Shown: positions 27,471-36,291 of the stretch, piece after piece
How positions within the stretch are numbered: position 1 is the first letter of the stretch
Layout of the letters: every line of letters begins with the position of its first letter
Origin: JBDTSW01 sp963797835
GTDB taxonomy: Bacteria; Actinomycetota; Thermoleophilia; Solirubrobacterales; 70-9
NCBI GenBank assembly: GCA_963797835.1
Contig: CAWCRN010000015.1
Coordinates: forward strand, 1 to 64,000
Direction: 5' to 3'
Length of the DNA: 64,000 bases
Made by a program: the position numbers and the translations under genes
Notes under the pieces: model-generated
Database searches by the model: none
Told to the model about the DNA's origin: nothing
Seen by the model: the letters and a program-made list of their open reading frames with translations, nothing else

Positions 27471-28211
27471 CTACTCGGGCACCCGGTAGCGAAGGTCGGC
27501 CCCGAACAGCGGCAGCGGGTCACCGCAGATCTCGACCAGCCTCGACACCGTGCGCGGGCCGATCTGCTCCTCGAGCGAGGCCTGGTCGAGGTTGGTGGTG
27601 ACCACCATCGAGCGCTCCGACTCGTAGCGCTCGTCGACGATCGCGTAGAGCTGCTCGAGCACCCAGTCGGAGCGCTTCTCGGCCCCGAGGTCGTCGATGT
27701 GGAGGAGGTCGACGGAGGTGAGACGCTGGAAGAACTCGAGGTAGGAGTCCTCCCCCGACTCGGCGTCGTAGGTGCGGCGGATCCGGGCCAAAAGGCGCGG
27801 CAGCGAGTAGATCGCGACGCTCCTCCCCGCCTCCGCCGCCGCCTTCGAGACCAGCATCGCGAGCGTGGTCTTCCCGGTCCCGACGTCACCCATCAGCCAA
27901 AGGCCACGACCCTCGTCGAGACGCTCGGAGACCTCGTCGGCGAAGGCGCGGACCGCCTTCACCACCGGCGCGCGGCCCTTGTCGGCCGCCATGTCCGAGA
28001 CCGGCGGGCGGTCGAAGGAGACGCCGCGGTAGCGGGGAGGGATCGTGGATGCAACGCCGCGCGCGCGACGCCGGGCGAGCCTCGGCGCCCGGCACTCGCA
28101 TGGACGGGCCACGTCCTCGGGCCCCAGGATCCAGCCCGAGCCGTCGCAGACGCCCAGCGGGCACGTCGGCTCGGCCGCGTCGGCGACCCGCAGAGGGCGC
28201 GCGCCGCTCAC
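27471..28211 (-). CDS. DnaC-like replicative helicase loader
   Basis: A 246-residue AAA+ ATPase. Residues 17-40 hold four cysteines (C17, C22, C38, C40) forming a likely zinc finger, then a linker, Walker A GDVGTGKT (108-115), Walker B LLHIDDLG (169-175) and sensor 1 MVVTTNLDQ. This is the DnaC/IstB plan, and position supports a helicase loader: its start overlaps the stop of dnaB by four bases on the same strand. Many actinobacteria lack DnaC, so a loader coupled to dnaB is useful context. IstB is the alternative, but no IstA or insertion sequence is nearby. Confidence 0.85.
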   Translation of the reverse strand: MSGARPLRVADAAEPTCPLGVCDGSGWILGPEDVARPCECRAPRLARRRARGVASTIPPRYRGVSFDRPPVSDMAADKGRAPVVKAVRAFADEVSERLDEGRGLWLMGDVGTGKTTLAMLVSKAAAEAGRSVAIYSLPRLLARIRRTYDAESGEDSYLEFFQRLTSVDLLHIDDLGAEKRSDWVLEQLYAIVDERYESERSMVVTTNLDQASLEEQIGPRTVSRLVEICGDPLPLFGADLRYRVPE

Positions 28212-29638
28212 GCCTCGTCCGCCACGTCAACCAGCGGCGGCCCTTCGCCCGGCCGCTGGTCGACCGGCCGCTCCAGGTTCCCGTGCGCCTTGTCCACGAA
28301 GCGGGGGTACTGCTCGAGGAAGACCATGTCGACGCTCCCGGTCGGCCCGTTGCGGTGCTTGGCGATGATCAGCTCCGCCTCCGACGGATCGACAGCGTCG
28401 TCGTGGTCGCTGTACAGGGCCTTGCGGTAGATGAAGGCGACGACGTCCGCGTCCTGCTCGATCGAACCACTTTCTCTCAGGTCCGAAAGCATCGGCCGGC
28501 CGCGCTCCGGGCCAGGGCGCAGCTCCGGGGCGCGGGAGAGCTGGGAGAGGCCGATCACCGGGACGTTCAGCTCGCGGGCGAGGACCTTGAGGCCGCGGGA
28601 GATCTGGCCGACCTGCTCGACGCGGTTGGCGCGCTGGTCGTCGGGCCGCATCAGCTGCATGTAGTCGACGATCACCAGGCCGAGGTCGCCGCCGCCCTCG
28701 CTGGAGGCGAGGCGTCTGGCCTTGGCGCGGAGGTCGAGGAGGCTGAGGTCGGAGGAGTCGTCGAGCCACAGCGGCGCCGACTCCAGCTCGTTGCAGGCCT
28801 TGAGCACCTTCGGCCAGTCGCGCTGGGAGACCTTGCCCTTGCGCAGCTTGTCGTTGGAGATCCGGGCACGGCAGGAGATGAAGCGATGGGCCAGCTCGAC
28901 CTCGGACATCTCGAGCGAGAAGAAGGCGACGGGCAGGCCCTGCCGGCCGGCCACGTTGTCGGCGATGTTGCAGACGAGCGCCGACTTTCCCAGCGAGGGG
29001 CGGGCGGCGAGGATGATCAGGTTGCCGGGCTGGAAGCCGCCGAGCAGGCTGTCGAGGTCGCGGAACCCCGAGGGGGTGCCGGTCAGCTCGCGGTCGCCGC
29101 GGGCGAGTGCCTCGAGGCGGTCGACCTCCTCGGCGAGGACGTCGGCGACCTTGCGGAAGTCGCTGGCCCGGTCCTCGTAGGCGACCTTGAACAGGAGCGA
29201 CTCGGCCTGCTCGACCAGCTCGCTGGGCTCGCCCTCGCGCTCGTGGACGGACTTCTGGATCCGGTGCGAGGCGTTCAGCAGGCGGCGCAGGAGCGCGTTC
29301 TGCTTGACGATCCGCGCGTAGTGGCGGGCGTTGCCGGGGGCCGGGACGGCGCTGGGGAGCTGGGTGACCGTCTCGCGGCCGCCGGCCTCGGCCAGCTGGC
29401 CGGTCTGCGTGAGCAGCTCGGCGACGCTGATCGAGTCGACCGGATCGCCGCGCTCGTGCAGAGACTTGATCGCCCGGTAGACGATCCGGTGCCCCTCGCG
29501 GTAGAAGTCCTCCTCGTTGAGGCGAACGTCCAGGATGACGGCGTCGATCGCGCCGCCGGAGACCATCATCGCCCCGAGCGCCGACTCCTCGGCCTCGAGG
29601 TTCTGGGGTGGTACGTGGGCTGTGTCCGCGCTCGCCAT
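28208..29638 (-). CDS. dnaB: Replicative DNA helicase DnaB
   Basis: DnaB (476 residues) is the hexameric helicase that unwinds DNA at the fork. The N-terminal domain (about 10-150) starts PPQNLEAEESALGAMM. The RecA-like domain has Walker A ARPSLGKSA (212-220), Walker B VIVDYMQLM and the GLSQLSRAPE and SDLRESGSIEQDAD motifs. No intein is present at the Walker A loop. The C-terminal AKHRNGPTG motif is intact, and the last 30 residues are proline-rich. ATG 29638 is the likely start. Its stop overlaps the loader gene. Confidence 0.96.
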   Translation of the reverse strand: MASADTAHVPPQNLEAEESALGAMMVSGGAIDAVILDVRLNEEDFYREGHRIVYRAIKSLHERGDPVDSISVAELLTQTGQLAEAGGRETVTQLPSAVPAPGNARHYARIVKQNALLRRLLNASHRIQKSVHEREGEPSELVEQAESLLFKVAYEDRASDFRKVADVLAEEVDRLEALARGDRELTGTPSGFRDLDSLLGGFQPGNLIILAARPSLGKSALVCNIADNVAGRQGLPVAFFSLEMSEVELAHRFISCRARISNDKLRKGKVSQRDWPKVLKACNELESAPLWLDDSSDLSLLDLRAKARRLASSEGGGDLGLVIVDYMQLMRPDDQRANRVEQVGQISRGLKVLARELNVPVIGLSQLSRAPELRPGPERGRPMLSDLRESGSIEQDADVVAFIYRKALYSDHDDAVDPSEAELIIAKHRNGPTGSVDMVFLEQYPRFVDKAHGNLERPVDQRPGEGPPLVDVADEA

Positions 29639-29768
29639 CGGCCTCGTCTAATTAGAGGGCCGGCGGCGGCGGAACTCTGCCCCCGGGGGCCCGTCCTTCC
29701 CAATCAACCACAGGGGGGTGCCGGACGCGAGCCGCGAAGACGCCTTTTGCGGAGAGTTAGAGCGGCGT

Positions 29769-29924
29769 TCACCGCTGGTGGAGATACAGGCCGAGGCAGA
29801 CGAGCAGGAGGACCAGGACGATGACGCCGAGCGGATCCACGCCGACGATGAGAAACGACCCCAGCGTCGCCGCGAGGAGCACGACGATGATCGCCAGCTC
29901 GATTCGGTCGCCTCTGCCGCGCAC
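29769..29924 (-). CDS. Small two-helix membrane protein
   Basis: A 51-residue protein from GTG 29924 (VRGRGDRIELAIIVVLLAAT). It has two hydrophobic segments separated by VGVDPLG and ends LYLHQR. No family is recognised. It lies between rplI and dnaB on the same strand. An in-frame upstream extension to 30032 is not hydrophobic and not favoured. Coding support is the strong hydrophobic pattern only. Confidence 0.45.
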   Translation of the reverse strand: MRGRGDRIELAIIVVLLAATLGSFLIVGVDPLGVIVLVLLLVCLGLYLHQR

Positions 29925-30034
29925 GGCACCGAGCCTAGGCGTCCCGCGCCCATTCGACTCGCACCTCCTCGAGTTGATTCCGGGAAGCGCAGCGTTCGTG
30001 ACTGCGGGACCCGCGGCTACGATCCCTGGCAAGC

Positions 30035-30472
30035 ATGGCCACCGAAGAGTCGAGCACGACGCAGGGAGGCGTCCAGGAGGCGGACCTGGCCGCGCTCCGG
30101 GGCGTCTACGAGGAGTGGGGCCAGGGGAACTGGCGCCCCCGGTTCGAGATCTACGCCGACGACATGGAGTGGGGCTGGTCGGATGAGTTCCCAGGGCTCG
30201 CGGGCATCGCCCACGACGACGCGGAGCGAAGCAGGCGTCTTCGCGAGTGGCTGAGCCCGTGGGAGGACTGGCGCTGCGAGGCGGAGGAGTACTTGACGGC
30301 CGGCGACCACGTGGTCGTCCTTACCCGCTACAGCGGGCGCGGCAAGGAGAGCGGCGTGTCCGTGGACGTGCAGGGCGCACACTTTTGGACGCTGCGCGAC
30401 GGGAAGGCCGTGCGGATTGAGGTCTTCTCGAGCCGCGACCGGGCGCTCGCGGCGGCCGGCATCGGCGACTAG
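30035..30472 (+). CDS. SnoaL-like (NTF2-fold) protein
   Basis: A 145-residue protein with the cone-shaped NTF2/SnoaL fold: ADLAALRGVYEEWGQGNWRP at the N-terminus, then YADDMEWGW, EWLSPWEDWRCEAEEYLTAG and the strand DGKAVRIEVFSSRDRALAAAG. These folds occur in small-molecule isomerases, hydrolases and sensors. The catalytic role is unknown. It is on the opposite strand to the ribosomal-protein genes around it. ATG 30035. Confidence 0.75.
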   Translation: MATEESSTTQGGVQEADLAALRGVYEEWGQGNWRPRFEIYADDMEWGWSDEFPGLAGIAHDDAERSRRLREWLSPWEDWRCEAEEYLTAGDHVVVLTRYSGRGKESGVSVDVQGAHFWTLRDGKAVRIEVFSSRDRALAAAGIGD

Positions 30473-30517
30473 CGACTGAAACAAGCGCGCGGCGGACTGC
30501 TGGCGAGCGCCGGAGTG

Positions 30518-30970
30518 CTACTTCTGCTCGGCGACGATTGTCTTGACGCGAGCGGTCTCGCCGCCGCCGACCTCGACGTCGACCATGTAGGTGCCGATCT
30601 CGCGGATCGGGTCGTCGAGGCGGATCTTCTTGCGGTCGATGCGAAGCCCGCGCGCCTCGGAGATCGCGTCTGCGATCTCGGCGCTGGTGACGGACCCGAA
30701 CAGCTTGCCGTCCGGGCCGGCCTGGTGCTGGATGGTGAGCACGGTCTTGGAGAGCAGGGCCGCCGTCTCGCCGGCGCGCTCGGCAGCATCGCGGGCGGCC
30801 TGCTCGGCGCGCTGCTTCTGGCGCTGGGCGGCCTCGAGGGCGCCGGGCGTCGCGGGCTGGGCCAGCTTGCGGGGCTGTAGGTAGTTGCGGAGGTAGCCGG
30901 GCGAGACGTCGACGGCGGTGCCGGCCTCGCCGAGGTCGGGCACGTCCTTCAGCAGGATCGCCTGGGCCAT
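30518..30970 (-). CDS. rplI: 50S ribosomal protein L9
   Basis: bL9 (150 residues) binds 23S rRNA near the L1 stalk. The N-terminal domain starts MAQAILLKDVPDLGEAGTAV with VSPGYLRNYLQPRKLA, then a long charged helix (about 48-75) and the C-terminal domain with KLFGSVTSAEIADAI and GTYMVDVEVGGGETARVKTIV. Length is typical. ATG 30970 is 12 bases downstream of rpsR, in the conserved order rpsF-ssb-rpsR-rplI. Confidence 0.97.
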   Translation of the reverse strand: MAQAILLKDVPDLGEAGTAVDVSPGYLRNYLQPRKLAQPATPGALEAAQRQKQRAEQAARDAAERAGETAALLSKTVLTIQHQAGPDGKLFGSVTSAEIADAISEARGLRIDRKKIRLDDPIREIGTYMVDVEVGGGETARVKTIVAEQK

Positions 30971-30981
30971 CCCCGGCCGCC

Positions 30982-31284
30982 CTAGCGCTCGCCGACGTAG
31001 GGCAGGAGCGCGATCTCGCGGGCGCGCTTCACCGCCAGCGCCAGCTGCTGCTGGTGGCGGCGGGAGAGCCCGGTGACCCGGCGGGAGCGGATCTTGCCCC
31101 GGTCGGAGATGAAGCGGCGCATCGTCGCCAGGTCCTTGTAGTCGATCCACTCGACGTTGATGCGCGTGTACTTGCGCGGGCGCATGCGATCCGAGGGACC
31201 GCGCCTGCGGCCGCCGCCGCCACGCCCGGGCGGGCCGCCGCCGCTGGAGCCACCCTGCGGGGCACGCTGCTGGGGACGTGCCAT
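30982..31284 (-). CDS. rpsR: 30S ribosomal protein S18
   Basis: bS18 (100 residues) pairs with S6 on the small subunit platform. After a glycine- and arginine-rich N-terminal extension of about 30 residues, the conserved core runs INVEWIDYKDLATMRRFISD, GKIRSRRVTGLSRRHQQQLA and VKRAREIALLPYV. The extension is longer than in most bacteria. No CxxC zinc pair is present, so this is the zinc-independent type. It is in the same operon as ssb and rplI. Confidence 0.97.
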   Translation of the reverse strand: MARPQQRAPQGGSSGGGPPGRGGGGRRRGPSDRMRPRKYTRINVEWIDYKDLATMRRFISDRGKIRSRRVTGLSRRHQQQLALAVKRAREIALLPYVGER

Positions 31285-31326
31285 CAGGCGGCGCTCTTGT
31301 CGCTTGCTTCAGTCATCTGACACGAA

Positions 31327-31350
31327 TCGCGCCGCAGCGAAGCGGCGCGA
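31327..31350. promoter_or_regulatory. Hairpin between ssb and rpsR
   Basis: TCGCGCCGC-AGCGAA-GCGGCGCGA makes a perfect 9-bp stem with a 6-base loop in the 141-base gap between the ssb stop and the rpsR start. It could partially terminate, stabilise or control the downstream ribosomal genes. No T run follows. Confidence 0.4.
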
Positions 31351-31425
31351 GACCCGCATGATAGAGAGTCGGCAGCAACATACGGGGCCGAGCCCGGAGC
31401 CCGACCCCGCCCGAGCCGGGCCTCG

Positions 31426-31896
31426 CTAGAACGGGATGTCGTCGTCGTCCGAGGCGCCGACGCTCGCCGTCTCGTTCTCGAAGTCGGAGGTATCCGCCGG
31501 GACGTCGGACTTGGCGGCGAACCCGTTGCCGCCGCCGGAGCCCTGGCCGCCGCCGGAGCCGTCGCGGCTACCGAGGAACTGGACGGACTCGGCGATGATC
31601 TCAACCGCCTGGCGCTTGTCGCCGTTGTCGTTCTGCCACTCGCGCCACTCGAGGCGGCCCTGGATCGCGACCGGGCGACCCTTCGAGAGGTAGGTCGCGC
31701 AGTTCTCGCCCTGGGCGCCCCAGACGGTGACGTCGAAGTAGTTCGGCTTGTCCACCCACTCGTTCCCGTCCTTGCGGCGGGTGTTCACCGCGACGCGGAG
31801 CTTGCAGACGGCGGTGCCGCTGTTGAGGTGACGGAGCTCGGGGTCGCGGGTGAGATTCCCAGTGACGACCACCGAATTGATGTTGGACGCGGCCAT
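31426..31896 (-). CDS. ssb: Single-stranded DNA-binding protein
   Basis: SSB (156 residues) coats single-stranded DNA in replication and repair. The OB fold (2-110) begins NINSVVVTGNLTRDPELRHL and contains KPNYFDVTVWGAQGENCATY and LEWREWQNDNGDKRQAVEII. The C-terminal tail is glycine-rich and ends ASDDDDIPF, the acidic tip that recruits partners such as the helicase. ATG 31896. It sits between rpsF and rpsR as in most bacteria. Confidence 0.97.
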   Translation of the reverse strand: MAASNINSVVVTGNLTRDPELRHLNSGTAVCKLRVAVNTRRKDGNEWVDKPNYFDVTVWGAQGENCATYLSKGRPVAIQGRLEWREWQNDNGDKRQAVEIIAESVQFLGSRDGSGGGQGSGGGNGFAAKSDVPADTSDFENETASVGASDDDDIPF

Positions 31897-31925
31897 GGTT
31901 GATCAGCCCTTCCTGAAGATTCGTT

Positions 31926-31963
31926 GACTCGTTATCGAGTCTAAGGAGCCGGTCGGCCGGTTC
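31926..31963. promoter_or_regulatory. Two small hairpins upstream of ssb
   Basis: In the 136-base rpsF-ssb gap, GACTC-GTTATC-GAGTC (31926-31941) and GAGCCGG-TCGG-CCGGTTC (31946-31963, one G-T pair) form adjacent stems. The spacer is noticeably less GC-rich than the genes, which suits a promoter or leader for ssb. No -10 or -35 pair is convincing. Confidence 0.35.
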
Positions 31964-32032
31964 TCTCCCCCCTGACGGAGGAAGGCGCAAATAGCGGGGT
32001 GAGCCAGTCGGACGGCGCGGCGGTGCAGGCGG

Positions 32033-32671
32033 CTACTGCTCGTCGTCGGAGGCGGGAGCCTCGGGCTCGGCGTCCGCGGCGGGGGTCTCGGGCTCCGGGG
32101 CGGGCTCGGCGGGCTCCTGGGGCGCATCGGCGACCGGAGCCTCAGGCGAGTCGGGAGCCGGTGCAGGCGCCGCGGCCTCGGCAGGAGCCTCCTCGGCCGG
32201 AGCCGCGACGGCCTCGACCGGCGCGGCCACCGGGTCGTCGTCGGCTCCACGGCTGCGGGGCGGGCCGTCGCCACGGCCGCGGCCGGGGCCGTCGCGGCGG
32301 GAGCCGCGCTCGCCGCGCTCGGGCCGGCCCGAGGAGAGCGGGGTGGGCGGCGGCGGGACGATCACGGGCGTGCGCGGGTCGACCTTGAAGATGCGGAAGC
32401 GAAGGACGCCGTCGGCGATCCGGAGGTTGTGGTTCAGCTCGTCGAGCAGCGGCGTGCCGCCTGACTCGAACCGAAAGAAGCGGTAGTCGGCCTCGGTGCG
32501 CTGGCTGATCTCGTAGGCCATCTTGCGCATGCCCCAGGAGTTGTCGGCCTTGAGCGCACCGCCCGACTCGATCCGCTGGCGGGCGTCGGCGGCGATCTGC
32601 TCGCGGCGCTCGTCCGGCATCTCCGGGTCGAGCATCAGGACGAGCTCGTATTCGGCTTGAGGGGCGACCAT
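32033..32671 (-). CDS. rpsF: 30S ribosomal protein S6 with long acidic proline-rich tail
   Basis: bS6 partners S18 on the 30S platform. The fold occupies residues 1-100 (YELVLMLDPEMPDERREQIA, KADNSWGMRKMAYEISQRTE and RIADGVLRFRIFKVD). Behind it runs a tail of about 110 residues rich in Pro, Ala, Glu and Asp (PAEEAPAEAAAPAPAPDSPE is typical) after an Arg/Gly-rich stretch. Normal S6 is about 95-130 residues, so at 213 this is roughly double. No frameshift is seen at the join. ATG 32671. A TATAGT on this strand at 32684-32689 could be a -10 element, giving a very short leader. Confidence 0.94.
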   Translation of the reverse strand: MVAPQAEYELVLMLDPEMPDERREQIAADARQRIESGGALKADNSWGMRKMAYEISQRTEADYRFFRFESGGTPLLDELNHNLRIADGVLRFRIFKVDPRTPVIVPPPPTPLSSGRPERGERGSRRDGPGRGRGDGPPRSRGADDDPVAAPVEAVAAPAEEAPAEAAAPAPAPDSPEAPVADAPQEPAEPAPEPETPAADAEPEAPASDDEQ

Positions 32672-32729
32672 AGGCGGCGGACGACTATAGCGGGGGGCGC
32701 TCGGAGCGGCCCCGGGCTTGACGTCAGCG

Positions 32730-33197
32730 ATGAGCCTTCTGGGGCAGATTCGCTGGAGCGGCCTGGCGCGCCTGCTGGCGCTCGCCACGGGCGGGCTTGG
32801 CGCCACGGTCGCCCTCGGCACGATCGCGGGTGAGCCCCAGGCGCCGCGGCTGAGCGACGACATCGGCCTGCACGCGCTCGGCCCCGCGCCGCCCGTGCCC
32901 GCGGCGGACGCCCCGGCCGAGCCGCCGAGGGCGCGAGCGCCCAAGCCGCCGCGGCGCCCGCCCAGCGAGCGGACGCGACCGCGCACGACGACGAGGCCGG
33001 ACCCGGTGCGGCGTCCCGCGCGCCAGCAGGATCGGCCGGAACCCCCGGCGCGCCCGCGCACAGCACCCGAGCCGCCACCTCCCCCTCCGGCTCCGGCCCC
33101 TCCTCCGCCCCCCGCGGCACCGGCGCCGGCGCCTCCCCCTCCAGCGCCGGCGCCGGCCCTGCCGCCCGCGCCGGGCGAGTTCGACTTCGAGCACTGA
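32730..33197 (+). CDS. Proline-rich protein with one N-terminal membrane helix
   Basis: A 155-residue protein from ATG 32730 (MSLLGQIRWSGLARLLALAT). A hydrophobic helix at about 10-35 is followed by a Pro/Ala/Arg-rich tail (about 50-150) with low-complexity runs such as PAPAPPPPPAAPAPAPPPPA, ending GEFDFEH. It is divergent from rpsF. A TTG at 32718 is an alternative start. The tail is probably an unstructured extracytoplasmic or wall-spanning segment. No function is indicated. Confidence 0.6.
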   Translation: MSLLGQIRWSGLARLLALATGGLGATVALGTIAGEPQAPRLSDDIGLHALGPAPPVPAADAPAEPPRARAPKPPRRPPSERTRPRTTTRPDPVRRPARQQDRPEPPARPRTAPEPPPPPPAPAPPPPPAAPAPAPPPPAPAPALPPAPGEFDFEH

Positions 33198-33225
33198 CCC
33201 AGCACACCAACGACCCGGGAGATAC

Positions 33226-34783
33226 ATGCAAGACCCCACGCCCCCGCCGTCCCGTCTCACGCGCGCCGCGATCGCGGGTGCCTGGCTGATCGCAGCCTCC
33301 GCCGCGATCCTCGTCCTGCTCGTCGTCGCCAGCTCGGCCGAGGGCGGCACCTACCGCGCGGCCCAATGCAACCCCGACCTGGGGGCCGGCCGCGCCGGAC
33401 GTCGCGTTCGACCGGAACTCCGATCACTACGTCTCGAAGGCCGACTGCGAGGGCGGCGGCGGCCTGGTCGTCCGCCACTCCTCGCCGAACTCGAAGCGCG
33501 ATCGCTGGGGTTCATGGTCGCTCGATGCGCCCGAGGGCACCGAGATCGTCGCCTTCGCCGCCAAGGTCGCCGGCACCGCCGCTTCCGGCCACGTCCCCGC
33601 GCTGCTCGCGGCGGTGGGCTCCACCGGACCGCGGCCGTTCGGGCCCGTCCCGCAATCGCCCGATACAGCCCGCTGGACGGGGAAGGGTGGGCAGCGCTTC
33701 GAGGCCCGACTCGCATGCTCGCGCCCACGCTGCGGAGAGGGCGAGGCGGCGCGGGTGATGATGCGACACGTCTCGCTGCGGCTCTCCGACGAGACGAAGC
33801 CCGAGGCAACGCTCGATGGGCCGCTGGCCGGCAACCGCACGCTGCGCGGCACCCAGGCGCTCGACGCCCTCGCGACCGACCTGGGCGGCGGCGTCCGCCG
33901 GCTGTACCTGGAGGTCAATGGGAAGCCGATCGGCGCTCGCAAGGTCCCATGCCAGCTGCGCCGACAGGTGGCCCTGCGGCTGAAGCCGTGCCCCGGCGAG
34001 AGCGAGCGAAGGTGGGAGCTGGACACGACCGGCCGCGGCTTCCGCCAGGGCCTGAACCGGATCCGGGTTTGCGCCGACGACCTCGCCCTCGGCGGGCAGC
34101 GAAACCGCTCCTGCGCCCGCCACAAGGCGCGCGTCGACAACGAGTGCCCGATCGACCGCGGCGGCGAGTCCGGCGTGCTTCGCGCCCGCCTCGCCGGGAT
34201 CGGCGAGCGCGGGTCGATCCCGCGCGACCGGCGCGCCAGGGTCGTCGGCACTCTCACCGACCACTCCGGTGCGGGGATCGTTGGCGCGAGGGTGTGCGTG
34301 GCGACCGAGGTCGTCCCTGGCGACGGGCCCGAGCGAGTGGTCGCGACGCCGGTGACGGGGCCCGGCGGCCGCTTCGAGGCCCGCCTCGAGCCGGGGCCGA
34401 CCCGCGAGGTGCGCGTGGCTCACTGGTCCGACGCCGACCACGTCGCCGAGCGCCAGATGCACCTGGCGGTCCGAGCCAGGCCGACGCTGAGCGTCTCGCC
34501 CTCCGGCACGCTGCGAAACGGCGACGAGGCGCGGTTCGAGGTGCGCCTTCACGGCCCCGGCGAGGGCGGGCGCCGGGTCCAGCTCGAGGTGCGCACCGGC
34601 GACCACTGGACCATCGTCCGCGCCCACAACGCCGACGCCAACGGGCGCTGGCGCGACGCCTACCGCTTCACCTCCACCACCGGCACCCGCACCTACCGGT
34701 TCCGGGCGCTCGTCCCGAAGCAGCCGGGGTACCCCTACGCCCGGGGCTGGTCGGAGATCCGAAAGGTCCGCGTGCGGGGCTGA
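33226..34783 (+). CDS. Secreted surface protein with Ig-like repeats (one frameshift)
   Basis: A protein of about 519 residues. It starts MQDPTPPPSRLTRAAIAGAW with an N-terminal membrane or signal helix and GTYRAAQCNPDLGAG, then near 33390 the frame moves by one base to PDVAFDRNSDHYVSKADCEG. From there a single frame runs to the end through cysteine pairs (LACSRPRCGEG, RVCADDLALGGQRNRSCARH) and two beta-rich modules, VVGTLTDHSGAGIVGARVCV (carboxypeptidase-regulatory-like) and PTLSVSPSGTLRNGDEARFE (Ig-like). It ends YPYARGWSEIRKVRVRG. A cell-surface structural role is inference from domain style. Confidence 0.7.
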
Positions 34784-34795
34784 GCGGGGCGGGCC

Positions 34796-36259
34796 CTACG
34801 CCAAGCTCTCGCGCTTGGCGCGGATGTCGGCCAGCTGCTCGTCGATCCAGACGCCCGGGTCGCGGTCGCGGACGATCTCGCGCAGACGGTCGGCGCGCAT
34901 GCGGCGCTCCTCGGGCGACATCGTCAGCGCCCGGTGGATCGTGTCGGCCTGCTCCTGGATGTCGAACGGGTTCACGGTGAGCGTGCAGTCGCCCAGCTCC
35001 TCGTGGGCGCCGGTGTTCTCCGACAGGATCACGACCCCGTCGCGCGTGTTCACGGCCGGCGCCTCCTTCGCGACCAGGTTCATCCCGTCGAAGATCGAGT
35101 TGACCATCAGCAGGTCGAAGTGCTTGTAGCGCGCGACCGCCTCGGGGAAGTTCTCGTAGATCCGCAGGTCGATCGGCATCCAGTCGGTCGTGCCGTGACG
35201 GTGGTTGACGACGGCGACCAGGGCCTCGATCCGCTCCAGGTACTCCTGGTACTCGGGCACGTCCTGGCGCGAGGGCTGGAGGTGGGCGATGAAGGTGACG
35301 CGCTCGCGGAACTCGGGGTGCTCCTGGAGGAAGGTGTCGAACGCGGTGAAGCCGCGCAGCACGTTCTTCGAGAGGTCGGCCCGGTCGACCCGGAGGATCA
35401 GGTGGTCGCGGCGGCGGCGCAGGAGCTCCTCCTCGTAGACGGCGACCTCCTCCGAGGCCGCGACCTGCTCGAAGCGGCCGGCGTCGATGCCGAGCGGGTA
35501 GGCGCGCACCCACGTCTCTCGGCCAGAGTGCAGCACGGCGCCGCGCTCGTAGTCGACCTCCAGCTCCATCAGCTCCCGGCAGCAGTGCAGGAAGTTCCGG
35601 CAGTAGGCGGTGGTGTGGAAGCCGATGATGTCGTTGGCCAGCATCCCGCGGTAGATCTCCTCGCGCCAGCGCACCGGGAGGATCCGCCACGAGTCGGGCT
35701 GGCTCCACGGGATGTGGACGAAGTGCTGGAGGAAGACGTCCGGGCGGGCGGCGCGCACCAGCTCCGGGCACGTGTAGAGGTGATAGTCGTGGAGCATCAC
35801 CAGCGGATCGGGCAGCTCCTCGATCGTGCGCAGGACCGCGTTGGCGATGTCGGCGTTCACGACCCGGTATCCGCGCTCCCAAGCCTCCGCCTCCTCGGCG
35901 CGGATGTCGGGAGCGTTCGAGAGGTCCCAGAGGTAGTGCTGGATGAACCAGAGGAGCGGGTTCGCGATGACGCTGTAGAAGCGCTCGTAGGCCTCGGGGT
36001 CGGACTCGACCAGCAGCACGTCGTAGGTCACGCCCTCGAGCTCGACCGAGGTGGGCCGCCCCCCGGCCTCCCGCGTGACCGCCACGTCCTCATCCGTCAT
36101 CGCCGATGCGATCCACAAGGCCTCGCGATGTGAGACGAGGCCCTGGAGCGCGGTCACCAGCCCGCCGCCGCCGCGGCGGACGACGCGCTCACCCGCCTCG
36201 TCGCGCTCGAACTCCGCCGGCCCGCGGTTGGAGACGATGACGAGGTCCTGCTCTCCCAT
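34796..36259 (-). CDS. Glycosyltransferase family 20 (trehalose-6-phosphate synthase-like)
   Basis: A 487-residue GT20 enzyme. Family features include SNRGPAEFERDEAGERVVRR with RGGGGLVTALQGLVS at the N-terminus, VMLHDYHLYTCPELVRA, HFVHIPWSQPDSWRILP, GFHTTAYCRNFLHCC, YPLGIDAGRF, LRVDRADLSKN and the sugar-nucleotide site DGMNLVAKEAPAVN with LSENTGAHEEL. Canonical OtsA makes trehalose 6-phosphate from UDP-glucose and glucose 6-phosphate. The acceptor here is not proven; glucosylglycerol-phosphate synthesis is possible. No OtsB-type HAD phosphatase is adjacent, but TreT and an inositol-monophosphatase-family protein follow on the same strand. Confidence 0.85.
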   Translation of the reverse strand: MGEQDLVIVSNRGPAEFERDEAGERVVRRGGGGLVTALQGLVSHREALWIASAMTDEDVAVTREAGGRPTSVELEGVTYDVLLVESDPEAYERFYSVIANPLLWFIQHYLWDLSNAPDIRAEEAEAWERGYRVVNADIANAVLRTIEELPDPLVMLHDYHLYTCPELVRAARPDVFLQHFVHIPWSQPDSWRILPVRWREEIYRGMLANDIIGFHTTAYCRNFLHCCRELMELEVDYERGAVLHSGRETWVRAYPLGIDAGRFEQVAASEEVAVYEEELLRRRRDHLILRVDRADLSKNVLRGFTAFDTFLQEHPEFRERVTFIAHLQPSRQDVPEYQEYLERIEALVAVVNHRHGTTDWMPIDLRIYENFPEAVARYKHFDLLMVNSIFDGMNLVAKEAPAVNTRDGVVILSENTGAHEELGDCTLTVNPFDIQEQADTIHRALTMSPEERRMRADRLREIVRDRDPGVWIDEQLADIRAKRESLA

Positions 36260-36291
36260 GCGCGGAGAGCCTAGTGCTCCGTGGGTTCAGG

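Noticed and set aside
27471..28211. IstB of an IS21-type element
   Set aside because: No istA, no terminal repeats, and the gene overlaps dnaB, so a helicase loader is more likely.
28049..29824. 591-codon plus-strand frame opposite dnaB
   Set aside because: No recognisable domain and the reverse strand is DnaB and its loader.
32900..33180. Tandem repeat or minisatellite
   Set aside because: The CCN/GCN-rich run encodes a Pro/Ala tail and has no fixed repeat length.
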